NCBI GenBank assembly: GCA_033297075.1
Contig: MU858234.1
Span: 1 to 64,000 of the forward strand
DNA length: 64,000 nucleotides
Source: Rhypophila decipiens
Lineage: Eukaryota; Ascomycota; Sordariomycetes; Sordariales; Naviculisporaceae
Direction: 5' to 3'
Part shown: positions 1 through 13,314 of the stretch, in pieces
How the letters are laid out: each line of letters opens with the position of its first letter
Position numbering within the stretch: position 1 is the first letter of the stretch
The notes under the pieces: generated by a model
Database searches by the model: none
What the model was told of the DNA's origin: nothing
What the model saw: only the letters and a program-made list of their open reading frames with translations
Translations under genes and position numbers: made by a program

Positions 1-1030
1 ATCATGTATATAGGATGGGCGAAGCCCATCAGACCTCTTTTCTCGTCTCTTCTTTCTCCTTCAAGTTTCGCGTTTTCGTTGTGAACGCTTAGCTAATTGC
101 AATACACTACCTTAGCCCATTACATATATTAGTCCTCCCAGAGCCTCTTCAAAGTAAAGGGGTAGGCTAGGTTACAGCTGTAGTACTCGGGAACCCCACT
201 CTAAGTACTGAAGAGTATAATTCCCATGTGCTGCTCGTCTTAAGGGGGTTTGTAGTTGGGGTATAGGCTAAGGACCCAGAGAATAAGGGCGTCCTTACTG
301 CCCGTATCCAGCATTATCACATAGAACATCGTCCTTGCTCAGCTACTAAGCATCACCTGAAGGCCAAACCCTCCGCTATGGCTATCCCGGTACTGTAGGG
401 ACTTTCAACCACCAACAAGAAGATGTCTATAAGTAATGTAATAGCACACTCATCGAACTCGCACGCTGAGAGTATCAGCAAGCACTCCCACGAAGATAAG
501 GCTAGGGAAACGCCACTATGATAGTCTTGCATTGTGAAGTGGCTGGAAAAGAAAAGTTCTGGTCTTGCAGATCTATCTTTTAACGTAAAAGGTTTGGAGA
601 GATTATAAGCGTACCTAATGTACTATAGTTGTTCATGAAGCCAGGGTGCCAGTGTAGTAGTTGCTTGGCAATGTGACTATAGCGTTGCTGAATATTTTGT
701 ACAAGTGATTGATCGGGCTTGGGAAAACGCAGGAAAAGTGAAAATCTGAATTTTGTCCACTTTCGGGTGGTGTAAGCCTCCGCTAAGGCAGGCCCTTCCG
801 TTCCCTTTCGGGCTTCCAAGGTTCGGTCAATGGGTAACCCACCGCCCGGTAGACATCGGATAGCTTGTCCTCTGAACTTAGCCCCCGCGTCTCTCGTCCA
901 AAACCCAAGTGATTCAAGTCCGGACAGCTTGCCCCTAACCTGCGAGAAATAAATCCCGACGCCAGACAGAACGCGGGGCAATCAATACCCAAGCAAGCTC
1001 TCAACCCCAACCGATTTCAAATCACGTCAA
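1..1030. other. 5' intergenic stretch, no gene seen
   Basis: I see no coding exon here on either strand; the open frames are short and lack family features. A perfect short hairpin (GATGGGC-GAA-GCCCATC) lies at 14-30. The last few hundred bases should hold the promoter of the gene starting at 1031, but no clear TATA box stands out. Confidence 0.5.
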
Positions 1031-3669
1031 ATGGAGCCTCTTGACACCAAAGCCCAGAGTACCACCAGGATATCACAAGCAACGGAAACAACTGCGACCT
1101 CGAACCCAGATCCCGGAACTCAATCTCATAGTTCTTACGCACCGTCACGTAACGAAGACCACATCTGTCATTCGGAAAAAGGTCCGCAGTCCAAGCCGCA
1201 CGTCGAGATCCAACTCACGCCCCCAAGACAATGTGTTAAGACTCCAGGAGCCGCATCGAAGCCCAGCCCCGACAAGGTGTCTCTCCTTAAAGACGAAGAC
1301 GAAACCCCCAAGAAGAATGAAAACCACTCTCCTTCCGTAATTTATCTCCGCCTCACAGCCCACGAAAAGACGCAGCTCGAAAACGAAATCTTCCACTGGG
1401 GCTATCGTGGCGGCGGGAGAGAAGAGGCCGAGGAATTAAGCCGACACCCGGACCCATATATTGCATATGCTTCCCTGAGTTTGTTCCGACGGTGGTCGTT
1501 TACGCAGGCTGTTCGTGTGGCACTGGGGTCTTTTTTGGATGGATGCATGGGTGATGGAAGTACGCGTCGGAAAGGAGGCGATGAGGCCGCCGATGCCACT
1601 GGGTTTTGTACCGCGAACAGCGAATGGAAGGTGGTCGGCTCTATACCTTCTTCTCCGCCCCTTGTTGGCGCAAGTGAGGAGGCAGAGCAGACCGATGAGG
1701 TGCTCCGGATGTTTCGAACGCTACTGGACAAAAGAGACGAGAGCCCACTGCAGCATTTGCCAGGGGATAGTCGCACACAAAGAGTCGACGCGCTGTTGAC
1801 TGACGAAATCAACAAGGGGATCTTTGAGGCGCTTGCTAGCGCTGTGACGAATAAGGGTCCTATGGGGAAAAAGTACGTGGTGGCGCCTTGTCCAGAGGAG
1901 GTGCCCATTTGGCGGTTGTTGGCGTACCAGGCGGGGAGAAATAGCAGGGCATGGAGATGCTGGCCTGGCGTGCACTCGGCTGCGTGTTTTATGAGTGATG
2001 AATGGGACGTTGAGTATCCGTACTTTGCGACCTGGGATCCTGCTTGGCGGATTGACTCGGGCAGTGAATTCTCAGATGAGGATGGGGATCAGGAGGAAGA
2101 AGAAGAAGATGCGGATGAGATGTCGAATGATGGCTCAGAGAAGGATTCGAGAGTTGCAGCCGAGTATTACAGTGCTGGATTTCAAGAAGAGAGCACCACG
2201 CGCCCGACTGATACGATCCAAACCGATGGCCATACTGGAAGAGACGGCGACGAGGCTAGCACGATCTACAGCGCCAATGGGGTCTCGGAATCGGATATTG
2301 CATCAAGCATCAGTTTGTCCTTTATGTCAAGAAGACGCAGGATGAGAGAGGAGCTGGACGAGGAGTTCTACACGGCTGACGTCTGGGATGTGTGGATCCT
2401 GTGCCAGATGGTTCGATGCCAGGAGGCAATCTGCTCTTTTGATCAGTGTCCTGGCACAGAACACCGTTTTTACCTGTTTGAACAGTTGCCGGTTTTTAAG
2501 GAGACCTGGATCAGGCGGGAGATTGGAGCCACGTATGAGGAATGTGGGTTTTTGCAGAGATTGTTGCCCGACTCTGGGGACAGTGATGATAGTGAGGCAG
2601 AGGGAGAGGTACGTGACAGAATGGTCTCTTTTGACATGAAAAAGCAGGAACTTTCCTTGCCTTCGCCAGCAAGAATTGCTAACAATCGCTCCTCTCAGAA
2701 GTACTTGTCCGATCTGAGAAACCAATGGCCTTTACCCATACCGCGAGATTTTATCGAGTTCGCCGACTATAGCGAATACCGGTTTTACGAGATCGACGAC
2801 AAAGATGTCATATCCTCACTGCTAGCAAGCGCTGGTCTTTTAGACAAAGTAGGAGGCGTGGACCAAGACAGCCATGACAAAGCCCAGAATTCCGTGCTAT
2901 ATATAAAATGGGACTTGATCTACCTCGACAATACCCGTCGTGATCCTCTCCGCCATGATTCCGACAGGGAACATCTCCATCACACACTCTACACATCTGA
3001 CGATTATATACAATGGAAATACGATAAGGGGGTTGATCATCCGGGTCTATGTTACCCATGCGACTGCATCAAATTATCACCAGAGCAACTGGAGGGAAGA
3101 AACAAGCAAGATGAGGAAGAGCATAAAGGGATCTTGGAGGAGGGTAAACAGTGGACTGAAAGTGAAGGTGCGCCAAGAAAGGGTCCTCCCGATCCCAAGT
3201 ATTATGCCTGGAAAAGTCGAGAGAGCAGGGCAAAGTTTAAGATTGAGATGAGAAAGAACCACGGGAGGTGGAGGGAGTACCCGGATGAGCACTACGAATA
3301 CGGTCACGCTGGTGGCAACGTTGTGTTCAACAGGCGAAGGGTCGAGGATGTCCCTGAATTTGTAAAGGGCTTGGATCGGTTTTGGGTTGATTGGGTGAGT
3401 GATTTCCTCCCTTCAGTCTGCAGTTCTCGTCATTTTCCGCACCAACTCTGGTAATCGGTCTTCTGTTGTCGTTGTGAGAGGAAGTTGGGTATATCCGATT
3501 TGACAATAATGCTAACTATGGCGCGCTGGCACTGAATTAGAACGACTGTATGCTCATCATGGGCGGCCGAGAAGACGAAGAAGGTGACCCCACAGACGAA
3601 GACACGATATATATCCTTGAGGCTCTCCCGGGAATCAAAAGTCGATGGGACAAGATGAAAAAGGCATGA
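1031..3669 (+). CDS. Fungal protein of unknown function, acidic, three exons
   Basis: I do not recognise this family. The proposed exons are 1031-2608, 2699-3394 and 3541-3669, giving about 800 residues. The first intron (90 nt) is in frame, so the frame also reads through it; GTACGT, a GCTAAC branch site and TCAG support splicing. The second intron (GTGAGT...GCTAAC...TTAG) is needed to reach the stop and adds a 42-residue tail. The first 100 residues are rich in Ser, Thr, Pro and Lys and probably disordered. A strongly acidic run (many Glu and Asp) lies near residues 345-375. The C-terminal third is rich in Trp, Tyr, Asp and Arg. There is no signal peptide or membrane helix, so a cytosolic or nuclear location is likely. 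The exon model is an inference. Confidence 0.75.
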
Positions 3670-4763
3670 AATTTCCTGGCCTTCTTGGTAACTGCTCGTA
3701 CAAGGCTGTTCCGTACATTGACCTGCTTCGGCGGTTGGGCCGAGGTTTACCGGGAGCGGTAACGGCTTTTCATGGGAGTGGACACCAGGCAGGGGTGGAT
3801 AGGTTTCCAGGAACCAGCAACCGTTAATCATGATCGTAGGGTGTGCCTTCCGTCTTCAATCTACAAGAACCGACTGGTCGAAGGTCTCCACTCCTTGACA
3901 CAGAAATACTAGCTCCGCACGCCGCTTTCCCACACCCGAACATTGTCTCCGCGTCACCATCGATCTTGGATCAAACTCCTACGTCGACCCGCTTCATCCG
4001 TTTAGTTCTAGGTCTCGCTTTGCACCTTTCAGTATGGACACCTACAACTTCCACTGACCCCCGAGCCCAGACTATTCCACTCTCTTCAGGCCACTGAGCA
4101 CTATCTCGAACGAATCATCACAATCGCCGCGGAAAAGCCTGGAAAACTCCATGTGGTCAAACTTTAATAGGGCAGACACAGTTTGCCCAACTGCCATGAG
4201 AAATTCACCGGTCTGAAATAACGCGCAAGCTCTCCCACGCCGAGGCTTTCACAGACAGATCAAGGCTCTGGCCAAGGATCCGCCCAGGAAGCCCTGTTGC
4301 GCTTCATATCTGCTTCTTTCGCGGTCGTTCTTCTCCGGCCCAACAGGCTCCAACTTGCAGCAGTCAAAATCATCACATAATACCATCTTCAACCACACCA
4401 TTTCTGGTCTGTCACACCTCGCTACCAAGATGCTGGAACTATAGCGAACTGGGGTGCATGCATATGTCGGCCAACTCAGCTCCGACAATATACATGATGC
4501 TTGGCAAGCCACAGTCTCCATTTTGGCGCCTCTGATTGGCTGCCTTGTGACCGGATATCGATATCAAGTGTTTGCAGACTCGTGCAGACTTGTCTAGACT
4601 CCTCGATGGCACACTCAACGGCAAGGCAGACTGTCGAGCCAAGACCGATATCATGGGATCGAATATTCCGAGGTCATAAAAGGCCAGGCCTGACATTTAC
4701 ACAACGGCTGCAACCCTCGAGGTCCTTTCCCACGAACTACGGAGTTCAACCAGCAAGTCCATC
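3670..4763. other. Intergenic, possible degraded coding remnants
   Basis: No intact gene. Short protein-like stretches occur on the plus strand: one near 3950-4060 ending at a stop, and one at about 4459-4590 reading HAYVGQLSSDN and then a hydrophobic segment. They have no start codon or consistent frame, so they may be relics of a lost gene or chance. The promoter of the downstream membrane-protein gene must lie here. Confidence 0.35.
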
Positions 4764-6878
4764 ATGCTCCATCATCGCCGTCCGATACTCGCGCTCATTC
4801 TTGCCGGGACCGCCGTCATTCAGGTTCGTGCAGCCCAGAACTGGACGCGGTGCGGAGAGACGGTGGGAGACATTATCCATGGAAGGGCTAGCATGTTTGT
4901 TGACGGTGTCAATATTACCAACCTCACTATATCCCAGTATCTATATACTGGCCCAGTCACCCGGTTGGAGGCGAGATATCCCAGAGAAGACTTTCTGACC
5001 GTCACCTACGAAGGTTGCAACAAGTTATGCAGCACGGACATCGCTTTTTACGAGCCCGAGACGGCTATCAGCCTCGTCTCCAACTGGATCTTCCCCTTAA
5101 ATATCTTATTGTCTCTGCCATTCGAGTCTCTTCACGAGGGAAAGTTCCACATTACGCTCATCGCTATCCTCAACTGGTTAGGTAGCCCTCAGACTGCCTT
5201 GACAGCAACAATATTCAACTTTCGACAACTGCGACAGAGTCACCGCCGCGTGATGAGGGATGCAGCCCATCACAACTCGCATCTGCTTTACGCAGCCTTT
5301 TTTGTCCTTTGCAGTATCAATCAGTTCCATATTGATCCGCTGGTGCTTCAGGGCGCCCCTGGTGGCGAAGCGACACGGATGCTCAAGGCAATGGTATACG
5401 GCGTCTTGCGTCCATTGTCTGACGAGCGAACTGCGGATGGTACCGCCCCGGCACAGGATGTTGAACTCACCCGCCAGCTACTTGTTCAAGTGGCATTTCA
5501 ACTACGAATGCTGCGACGCAGGGGAGTGATTCCCATGTTAGCAAACCTGGGAACATTTCTCGTCGCCTTTGTATTTTCGGTTGTCTTGGCATTTGCTTCC
5601 CTCGGAGACGGCAGCAACTCAAACTTTTCACTTGCATTCGGTCTGCTGGTAACATGGCTGCCGCTCTTGGTGGTGTTTACTATCGTGGATCGAAATCCGA
5701 TTTCTTCAGAACGTACAGCGTAAGGACTCGCCACTCAAGGACCCAACGTGACAGCCATTTGCTAACTTCACACTCAGAGAGATAATCTCACGCTGGCTTT
5801 ACAATGTCGAGGCTGTCAAAGCCTGGGCTGCCGCCGCTAGAAACGAAAGGCCCCCTCCGGTAATCACCCTCCTGCCGCTGCTCGATGCCTCGACGCCAGC
5901 TGTTGTTGATACGCCATCCATGATGAGTCCAGGGTCACTCGCACCCAAGCCTGAAGCTGCAGTTAGCACGGTCGAAATTCCCCAGGCTAATGTTAAATGG
6001 TGGCAACTCAAAACAAAGATACCGTCCGACCTGCAAGTGCAACATTTCATCGGCCAAGGGCGCAAGATTCAGTACTGTGGACTGCCCCATGCCTTTCTTG
6101 AGGTCACCAAGTCAGTAGAGCTCTCCGACGCTGCACCTTCTGAGCTTGATGGGCATGCCATGGCTGTTGCCGAGGAACTAAGAGGAGGGAAGCCGTTGGC
6201 ATGGTATGTTGTCGCAGTCTTGTCGTTTTTGCTGGTCTGGACGGCCATCATGAGCGCGTTTGTAGTGTCGTTCAATGTAAGTCTCTTCCACATAACAGCC
6301 GATACTCACCTTACCTTCTTCACATGCCTAATATGAACGTGTTTCTCAGGCTCCGGTAGTCGGGTTAGGATGTCGGACCTTGACATATCTCATATTCGGA
6401 ATCTTCAGCTCGGTCCCGTGGGCAATACATTTCCAAAAACGGCCACCACGACCTCTCATATACTTGTCTTATCTGTGTAACACGGTGGCTATCTTGGCAG
6501 TGTTGACGGTTGTTCTTTTCCAGGTAAGTACAGCAGTCAGACTTGGACTCTGTTTCTCAACGCACACTTATAGCTGACAGTTCACTTGGCTAGGTAACGG
6601 GTCTCGCGAGCAATTGTTTCTGCAAATCCAGCGTGATTAGCAGGCCAGCCGGTCTAGGCGGATACGTTGATTTTGAGACCTACTCATTCTACACAACACA
6701 CTTCAATGTGATTCCATTTTGGACTGCGGGGGCAGTTGTCGGTGGAATGGTTCCTACTATCGCGTTCGTTGTCGCACTGTTCTGGTGGGTTAAGTGCCGC
6801 CAGATCTGGAAGGCAAATGAGCGCACGAGGAATTATCCTGTTTATGCGGTCAAGGCTTGCACGGATTGGCTACAGTAG
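4764..6878 (+). CDS. Multi-pass membrane protein with signal peptide, unknown function
   Basis: The exons are 4764-5719, 5778-6276, 6350-6523 and 6594-6878 (637 residues). All three introns have GT-AG ends and keep frame (phases 2, 0, 0). The protein starts with a signal-like segment (MLHHRRPILALILAGTAVIQ, then VRA) and a Cys-containing luminal stretch with N-glycosylation sites (NWT, NIT, NLT). About seven hydrophobic helices follow, for example near residues 110-120, 255-275, 285-305, 460-485, and four in exons 3 and 4. The loop between helices is rich in Arg and Ala. This resembles uncharacterised fungal plasma-membrane or vacuolar proteins; I cannot assign a transport substrate. The signal-like N-terminus is the reason for choosing this ATG. 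Confidence 0.8.
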
Positions 6879-7414
6879 TCTTATAAAACATGTTCTCAAG
6901 GTCGGGTATGCTGGTTGTACATGAGCTGTGACTTTTATATTTTATTATGCAATGTTGAACCTGATGATGAAATGAAGTTGGGTCAAAATCTTGCCAACCA
7001 GCCGCAGATATGAATGATTATTACACAGTGCTTCACCTCAGACGGCTCCTTTTCCCGCCCAGGACTCGTAGCTCGTCATTGAAGAGGCGGCAGTACCATA
7101 GTGTGAGTTCTCGGAGTAAAATGATATACATGCATCTCGTTTAATGGATTTATATTAACCTTCATGTACCTCCCGAGAAGAGCAGCTTATTTCCTCTCAG
7201 CGAGTCAAAGGCCGGTTCGCTACTTAGCCGCCTCACTCCTGTGGTTCATACGATCCAACACGAGTTAAACACACATGAGATCTGTTGGCGGTCGTCAGGA
7301 TTTAGCGAAACACTGTCATTAGATTCTCCTTCGAATCGCCTTGTCGTCTTTCCCAAGTCCACATCATAAGCAAGCTTGAAAAAAAGAACATCAAGAATCC
7401 AGGTCAGACCAACC
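6879..7414. other. Intergenic spacer
   Basis: No coding signal. It carries the 3' end of the membrane-protein gene and the promoter of the monooxygenase gene. I see no repeat or clear regulatory motif. Confidence 0.5.
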
Positions 7415-8954
7415 ATGACAGCCCCCCTTGACTCGGACTCCCCCATCCGTATAGCCATCATCGGCGGCGGGCTCGCAGGTGCCGCCCTGGCCAACGCCCT
7501 CGTGCGTCTCCCCAAGCTCGAGGTCCATGTTTACGAATCCGCAGCAGAGTTTTCTGAGCGCGGTGCCGCAGTTGGATTGTCCATCAATGCCCAAAAGGCC
7601 CTTGAACGTGTCTTCTCCGCCTCCGGAACTTCGGCAACCGCTGCCACCACAGCAGCCAAAGATATCTTGGTCCGAGCAGGTGCGGTGCCCATGAACTCGT
7701 CCCGGGTTCTGCTCGGATCTGGACCCCAAGCCGGGACGATGGTCGCAGACATGGGAGGGAGTGATCCCGGCGTTACCGTACACCGGGCTTCTCTTCTCAG
7801 GGAGCTACTCGCGCCGTTGCCTCGAGGGGTCTTGCATGCAAAGAGAAAGCTGGTTGATATCAACATCATCAACAAAGACAGTTTTTCACCTTTCTAGCCC
7901 TGTTGGCCAACAATTGCAACTGACATTCCAAGACTCGGTAACGGAAGCTTTTGACGCCGTAGTAGGCGCAGATGGCATCTTCAGTACTGTCAGAGACTTC
8001 CTCCTCAAAGACTGGGACAACCTTAAAAACCCCGGCTCACAGACACCGAAGAAATACGCCGCCGGGCCAGCCGGATTCTGGGACTGCAGAGTCCTTGTCC
8101 CGTACGACAAAGCCAAGGCAATCATCGGACCAGAGCTCTTTGAAGAAGACCGCCAATACGCCTGGATGGGGGACGGCGCCTTTATAATGCATGATATCCT
8201 CGAGAACCGGACCATGGTTCAGTGCATCATCTCGGCCGTCGAAACTGACGAGGACTTGGAAGAGAATTGGCATGCTATCTTTGAGAAAACCGAAAAGATA
8301 ACTGATCGCAAGACGCCACTTACAAGGGAGTTCCTCAACAAGGCCCTAGAGACATGGCTTGATGGACCTATCGCCAAGAGGATCATTGATGTAAGCATTT
8401 CATCAACATCACGACAGCAGTCCCACCCTTACAGCGTGAATATAGAGACGAGCTAACCGGACCACCTGTATTAGTTCGTGTTCAGCCAGCCCTCTCCAGC
8501 CCGATATCGCCAGTACGAACACAAACAAACACCGTCATATACCAGCCTCCATAGCTCAAGAACTCTCCCAATCGTCCTAGCAGGAGACGCAGCCCACGCA
8601 AGCACACTCTTCCAAGGAGCAGGAACCGGCCAAGCCTTTGAAGACGCCATGATCCTAGGCACCTTATTTGCCAATCTCACCTCGGCGACCCAAATCCCAG
8701 CTGCGTTTCGAGCCTATGATGCCTTGAGACGACCACGCTGTCAGCGCGTGATTGACTCTTCGCGCGAAATGGGGTACCTCTGCTGCGGACAAGGAGAAGG
8801 TGGGACGGTAGGGCTTGATCCTGACGCTTTGAGGGGAGCTATGGCGGGCAAGTGGGATTTCATCTTTGGGTTGGATTTTGAAGAGTATAAAAAGCAGGCG
8901 GTGGGTATGATGAGGGAGGAGCTTGAGAAAGAGGGCAGAAAGTATTTGAGGTAA
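7415..8954 (+). CDS. FAD-dependent monooxygenase (salicylate hydroxylase type), with a frameshift
   Basis: This is a class A flavoprotein monooxygenase, a family that hydroxylates aromatic or similar small molecules using NAD(P)H and O2. Visible motifs are the N-terminal GxGxxG FAD site (IIGGGLAGAALANA, near residue 15), the internal VGADGIFSTVR segment, and the second FAD motif GDAAH with following GAGTGQAFEDA. The exons are 7415-8390 and 8475-8954, with an 84-nt phase-0 intron. The frame shifts by one base at or near a run of five T (7882-7886): the upstream frame stops at 7898, while the downstream frame reads on perfectly. Removing one T restores the normal family spacing, and no GT-AG intron of suitable phase explains the shift. 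It is either a recent pseudogene or a homopolymer sequencing error. The substrate cannot be inferred. Confidence 0.8.
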
Positions 8955-9240
8955 CTGGCAGCACTGTTAACGATCTAGTGTGCGTTTTGGGAGGTAAGTA
9001 CCTACTTGGCCTTAACGGCGAATGGGCGGGCTGAATTGGACTTTAGAGCAGATGTGATATCAACAGCTAACGGATATCATATGTCATATTCATAGCTCAG
9101 GTCTATCATATACGTGCCTTTTCTACACAAAGCCATTCCATCAAGTGCCCGCCCGCTATTAACACCAGAAAATTAGAATTAGAATTTAGACAATAACATA
9201 TAAATACTCCAATCCCAAATCATCCCTCAATGCCAGACCC

Positions 9241-10532
9241 CTACGTGAAAGCAACATTCACACAAGACCCACCAACAGGACACTTCTGATACAAGCTCAA
9301 CCAAGCATCACCGCCGCACTTCTGGCCAGCCGCGCCCGAGCAAGCATAGTTGCAGTTGGCCAAGCTCGCCAGGGTGGTGGGTGGCGTGCGAGTTGAGGCA
9401 AACGAGTTGCCGCACCAGCACTCACGGCTCCATTCCGTGCCGGCGTAGGCCCAGCCGTTGGATCCGCAAAAGGCCATGCACTTCTCGTTGGTCATTGCGT
9501 CTTCGGCGTACAGTGCGCCCGAGAGGGTGCGGCCGGGGAAGTCGGCTGGTGTTACGCGGCGTTCTTCGGGGGCACAGCCTAGGAAGCGGAATCCTTGGGC
9601 TGTCATGTCTGCAAAGGGGAGGACTGGTGGGGTGCTGGTTGGTGAGGTGGAGGTTGTGCTGGTTGAGGTGGAGGTGGTTGTGGTTGTGGTTGTGGTTGTT
9701 GGAGCTGTGGTGCTTGTGGTGGAAGTACTGGTTGTGGAGGTGGTCAAGGTGGTCGGGGTGGTCGTGGTTGTGATTGTCGTTGAAGTGGACGAGGTAGACG
9801 AGGTGCTGGAGGTGGTGGAAGCGGTGACGGTTGTGGAGGTCAAGGTGCCTGCCACGGGCACCAATACCAGCTGGACCTTGATGCAGAACCGGTTGGGGTC
9901 ATTCTCTGAGGTCGAGGTTAGCATATGGAATGGGAGTGAGAGTGAGATTGGCTAGGATGGCTTACTGGTATTGCCCGGTCCATAGTACCGGAACTCGTGC
10001 GAGTTCTCAAAGGCGGGACGAACGCAGATCCAACCGCCTGGGGCAGCATTCTGCTTGCCGATAAACTCCAGGTTGATTTGGACAGCGTCCGTCTCCGGGT
10101 TACAAGCCCAGGTGGGTTGGAAGAGAGCGCTGGGGTCCCCACGCTCCGTCATGAACATCTTGACAGTGTCATCAATCTCGGAATCCTGTACCCTCATGTC
10201 AGCTTTTGTAGTTTAATCTCATAGTGTTGCAGGGCATTACGTACCTCTCCGCCAATGCGGGCCCGAATGGTGCCCCTGCCGATGGCGCCGTTGTAAAGGT
10301 GCAGGTCATATGTGGGATTGCCAACAGGGCCAACAAACAAATGTTGGTCACCACCACCGGCAACAAACAGGTTCATATACAAGTTGTTGACCTGGGGATA
10401 CGAGGCATTTTGGACCTGTACCCGGATATTGTCCATGACAGTGTTGGACAGCGGTGTGGTGGGCAGAGTACAGGCCGAGGTGAGTGCCGCCCCGGCTAGG
10501 AGACCCGAGAGGGCCCGTTGTGTGAAGTGCAT
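9241..10532 (-). CDS. Secreted WSC-domain protein with Thr/Ser-rich linker
   Basis: The exons, in transcript order, are 10532-10245, 10185-9966 and 9905-9241 (390 residues); the introns are 59 and 60 nt. The start MHFTQRALSGLLAGAALTSA is a signal peptide. Residues about 25-180 form an N-terminal domain of unknown fold. Next comes a 60-residue run almost entirely of Thr and Ser, expected to be heavily O-mannosylated. The C-terminus is a WSC domain with the expected spaced cysteines (GCAPEE, CMAFC, ECWCGNSF, CNYACSG, CGG). WSC domains bind glycans and occur in cell-wall sensors and secreted carbohydrate-active proteins. No transmembrane helix follows, so this is probably a secreted or wall-bound protein rather than a stress sensor. 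Confidence 0.85.
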
Positions 10533-13314
10533 CTTGTCTGATGGTCGACTGCTGTGATTGGCCAAAGGGGGGCTAAACAAGTAGAGAGAGGAGACCTGAC
10601 CGAGGAAAGAGATGATGGAAAGACGGCGGGATCACCCATTTAATTTGTAGTTATATCGACACTTGCAACTTCAGGGCCGGGGTCACGATCGACCAGTCAG
10701 ATTCCATCGTGCCCTCAATCTCCACCACCAGCCAACGCCAGGATATCAGGGGGAAAGACCAGGAATCCGGCATGCAAGCAACGTCTTACCGCTTACATCG
10801 GCTCGAGATGGCCGTGCCCGACCAGTGGCGTGCGAGTGGAAGAGGGAAAAAGAAGCGTAGCACAAGCCACCAGATCGTCTAGCCCAGGCACCGGGTTCCA
10901 CGAGCTGAATGCAGCGTGGCAAGCGGTGGTGTACCGTGGTGCAAAAACTGTCAGGCCAAGCCGCGAGTCTGCTGACATGTCGACGGCGTGGCATCCTATT
11001 CCAACCCAAGGCACGTCCTGATCCGGTTACAAGATGCAAATATTTCGGCAGGCTGTCAATACCTGGTATGCACCTGCCAGACTGTCTCTCCAGAATTATT
11101 GCATTCTGGAAGGGTCCGGCCTTTGGTGACAGTGTTAGAGCAACTCTTGAATCCTTGTGACACATCAAGTCGAGGTGACATCGTGTGGTGGTCAACTGGA
11201 ATTCTCTTGAACGGTGAGGTGAACCCAGGCAGGTTATAAGGAGAGCGAGATCTGGTTGGCTAGCCCCAGAAAGAATGCATTAGTGCTTTCAATAATGCAG
11301 GCGCGAAGGCGGGCGTGCAGAGCTGCAGATCGTTTCTGTTTGCTCTGTTTCTCCTCCCATGTGGGTGGGTTCAAGGGATCGAGCTCACCACGTTGGGTCT
11401 TGTGAATCTTGTGCCCATCTCGCTCCCGTAAGATTACAATCCAATCGTCCCGCAGTGTACCTGTGCGGCACCAACCGGTCACCATCTTGCCCTGCTGTGG
11501 TTCCTGCAGGTGGCCGCGAGGGGAAGGAGCCAGAGGGGAACGGGCAACTCCAAAGGACCCCGCGGGAACAGAGGAGCTCCAGCAAAGGAAGTCGTGCAGT
11601 TCTGCTGGGAAGAAGGTGTGCGTTGAAAACAAAATCTCGTATAGAAAAGATGGCAAGTCGTTTAAGCTGCTGCTCCTCTTCCAACTATCTGCGGCGTTAC
11701 CCCCCTTCATCTCCTCCGCCAAGGAGACCCCAGTGCTGTGGGAGCTTGTTCTTGATCCAATCAGCGATGTCACCGCTCGCTGGTGCGAAGCTACCCAGCT
11801 TACCAAACGTCAAAGTCCGATCATGAAGGCTTCTCTCAGCCGCACAAGCTAGGGTTCTTGCCAAGATGTGACCTTGGCGGGGGGATTGGGCCAAAATGCC
11901 AAGGTTCTGGAATGAAGGAGGTGGGCAAGGAAATCGCTGTCTCTTGGACTGGATACTAAATCGGTCGGTATCAGTCATGATGACGGATAATGAGCCCGGA
12001 GAGCAGGAACGTCGAAATAAACGCTCAATTTCACGCCGGGAATGTGACCCTTTCTTTTTGTATCATGGGCAGGTACTGTACGCTGTATCATGGAATAAAA
12101 CCCTTCGAGCCCCAAGACTCCCCTAAACCCGTTTCAACGTCCCCAAGATTTAGTGGCTACCTGAAAATAATTGGGCTGGGAATTCCGGGGAAGTGTTTGC
12201 CAAGAAGACCCTCAACCAGCCCAATTAATTCCGGCAGGCAGTCAATTATGCTGAATTGAGCCTAGAGGAAAATCATCCAATCTTGGCAAAAAGGACCCCT
12301 GTCATGTCAAGAAAGCTGAACGGTTCTCTGCGTGTCTCACTCTCACTCACTCACTCACTCAGAGTCTCACTCACCTGAATCGTACTTCAAGTATGAAATG
12401 TGATATTGAACAACCATGGCGGCAAGTGATGCAAGATTTAAATAAGGCCTAAAAATAAAATAGTAACCGCTGTGGGAGATGTTTGTCCTCGCATTCAGGG
12501 GAATCTCATAGTTTCCCATGGTAATCATTCCGGCTCAGCATGGCAATTCGTCTCTCTCATAAGCCATGTCGTGTAACGTCATTGACATTGACACTCGCAT
12601 TCCGACTCATAATTGTCAGCGAAAAATACAATTCTCGCTCACTAACTCGCCCTGAACTGTCTGGTGAATGAGATGAGCTGTAAGCTGCTAAGTTCACCTC
12701 CCATCTTGGAACCCGAAGAGGATTTATATCATACGGACCATTTCCGTAGATGGATATATTCAGCATCCGCCAAGCTGTGATGAACTGCATGTACCTTGAA
12801 ATCTCATGATGAGATGACTATCTCACCTCACTTCGCATCCACCCCACCGCAGAACTCCGAAACTCGAACACCAACCAGAAATTTGACAAGCCAGTGAGTA
12901 CCATCATGCGAGTTCAGCAGGTTACTCATTCGTGGCAGTCGGTTCGAGATGGAAGTCATGACCGGTTTCACCATCATCCAGAAATGGCCATCTGAAAATC
13001 CTGACAACAAAAGCATGAATCATGAACCTAATATAACCTCTAAAATTTAAATAAGCGAATGTATACAACTTTTACTGCAATGTGCGTCTAAGAACCCCGC
13101 CCTCATTATACAGACCATCATGAACACCACCAATATTTCTCCTCTCATCACATACCAAAATCACCGCCTTCAGTCATCTCCAAGTCTCCCCTTCATCCAA
13201 GGGACTCAGGGACAAGTCCAAACGAATCACCGTTCAGTCAGTTAGTCAACCCGGTCCCTTATAAACAACTTCCAGTTCCCAAGTCTCTGCTCTGTGCAAG
13301 CACCCCTCACGGTC
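10533..13314. other. 2.8-kb gene-free region
   Basis: I find no recognisable gene. The longest open frames (for example minus strand 11234-11806) show no family features and no splice-supported extension. A short CTCA tandem run lies at about 12338-12375. The part after about 12400 is more AT-rich. The first few hundred bases are the promoter of the WSC gene. Confidence 0.5.

Noticed and set aside
7761..7898. An intron explaining the monooxygenase frame change
   Set aside because: The only GT-AG pairs with suitable phase would delete the conserved VHRASLLREL core, and the shorter one has the wrong phase.
9458..9955. Plus-strand open frame rich in Val and Glu opposite the WSC gene
   Set aside because: It is the antisense of the Thr/Ser-rich linker; composition follows from the repeat and there is no domain.
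11234..11806. 190-codon minus-strand open frame
   Set aside because: No family features, no splice-supported neighbours, and overlapping frames of equal length on the other strand.
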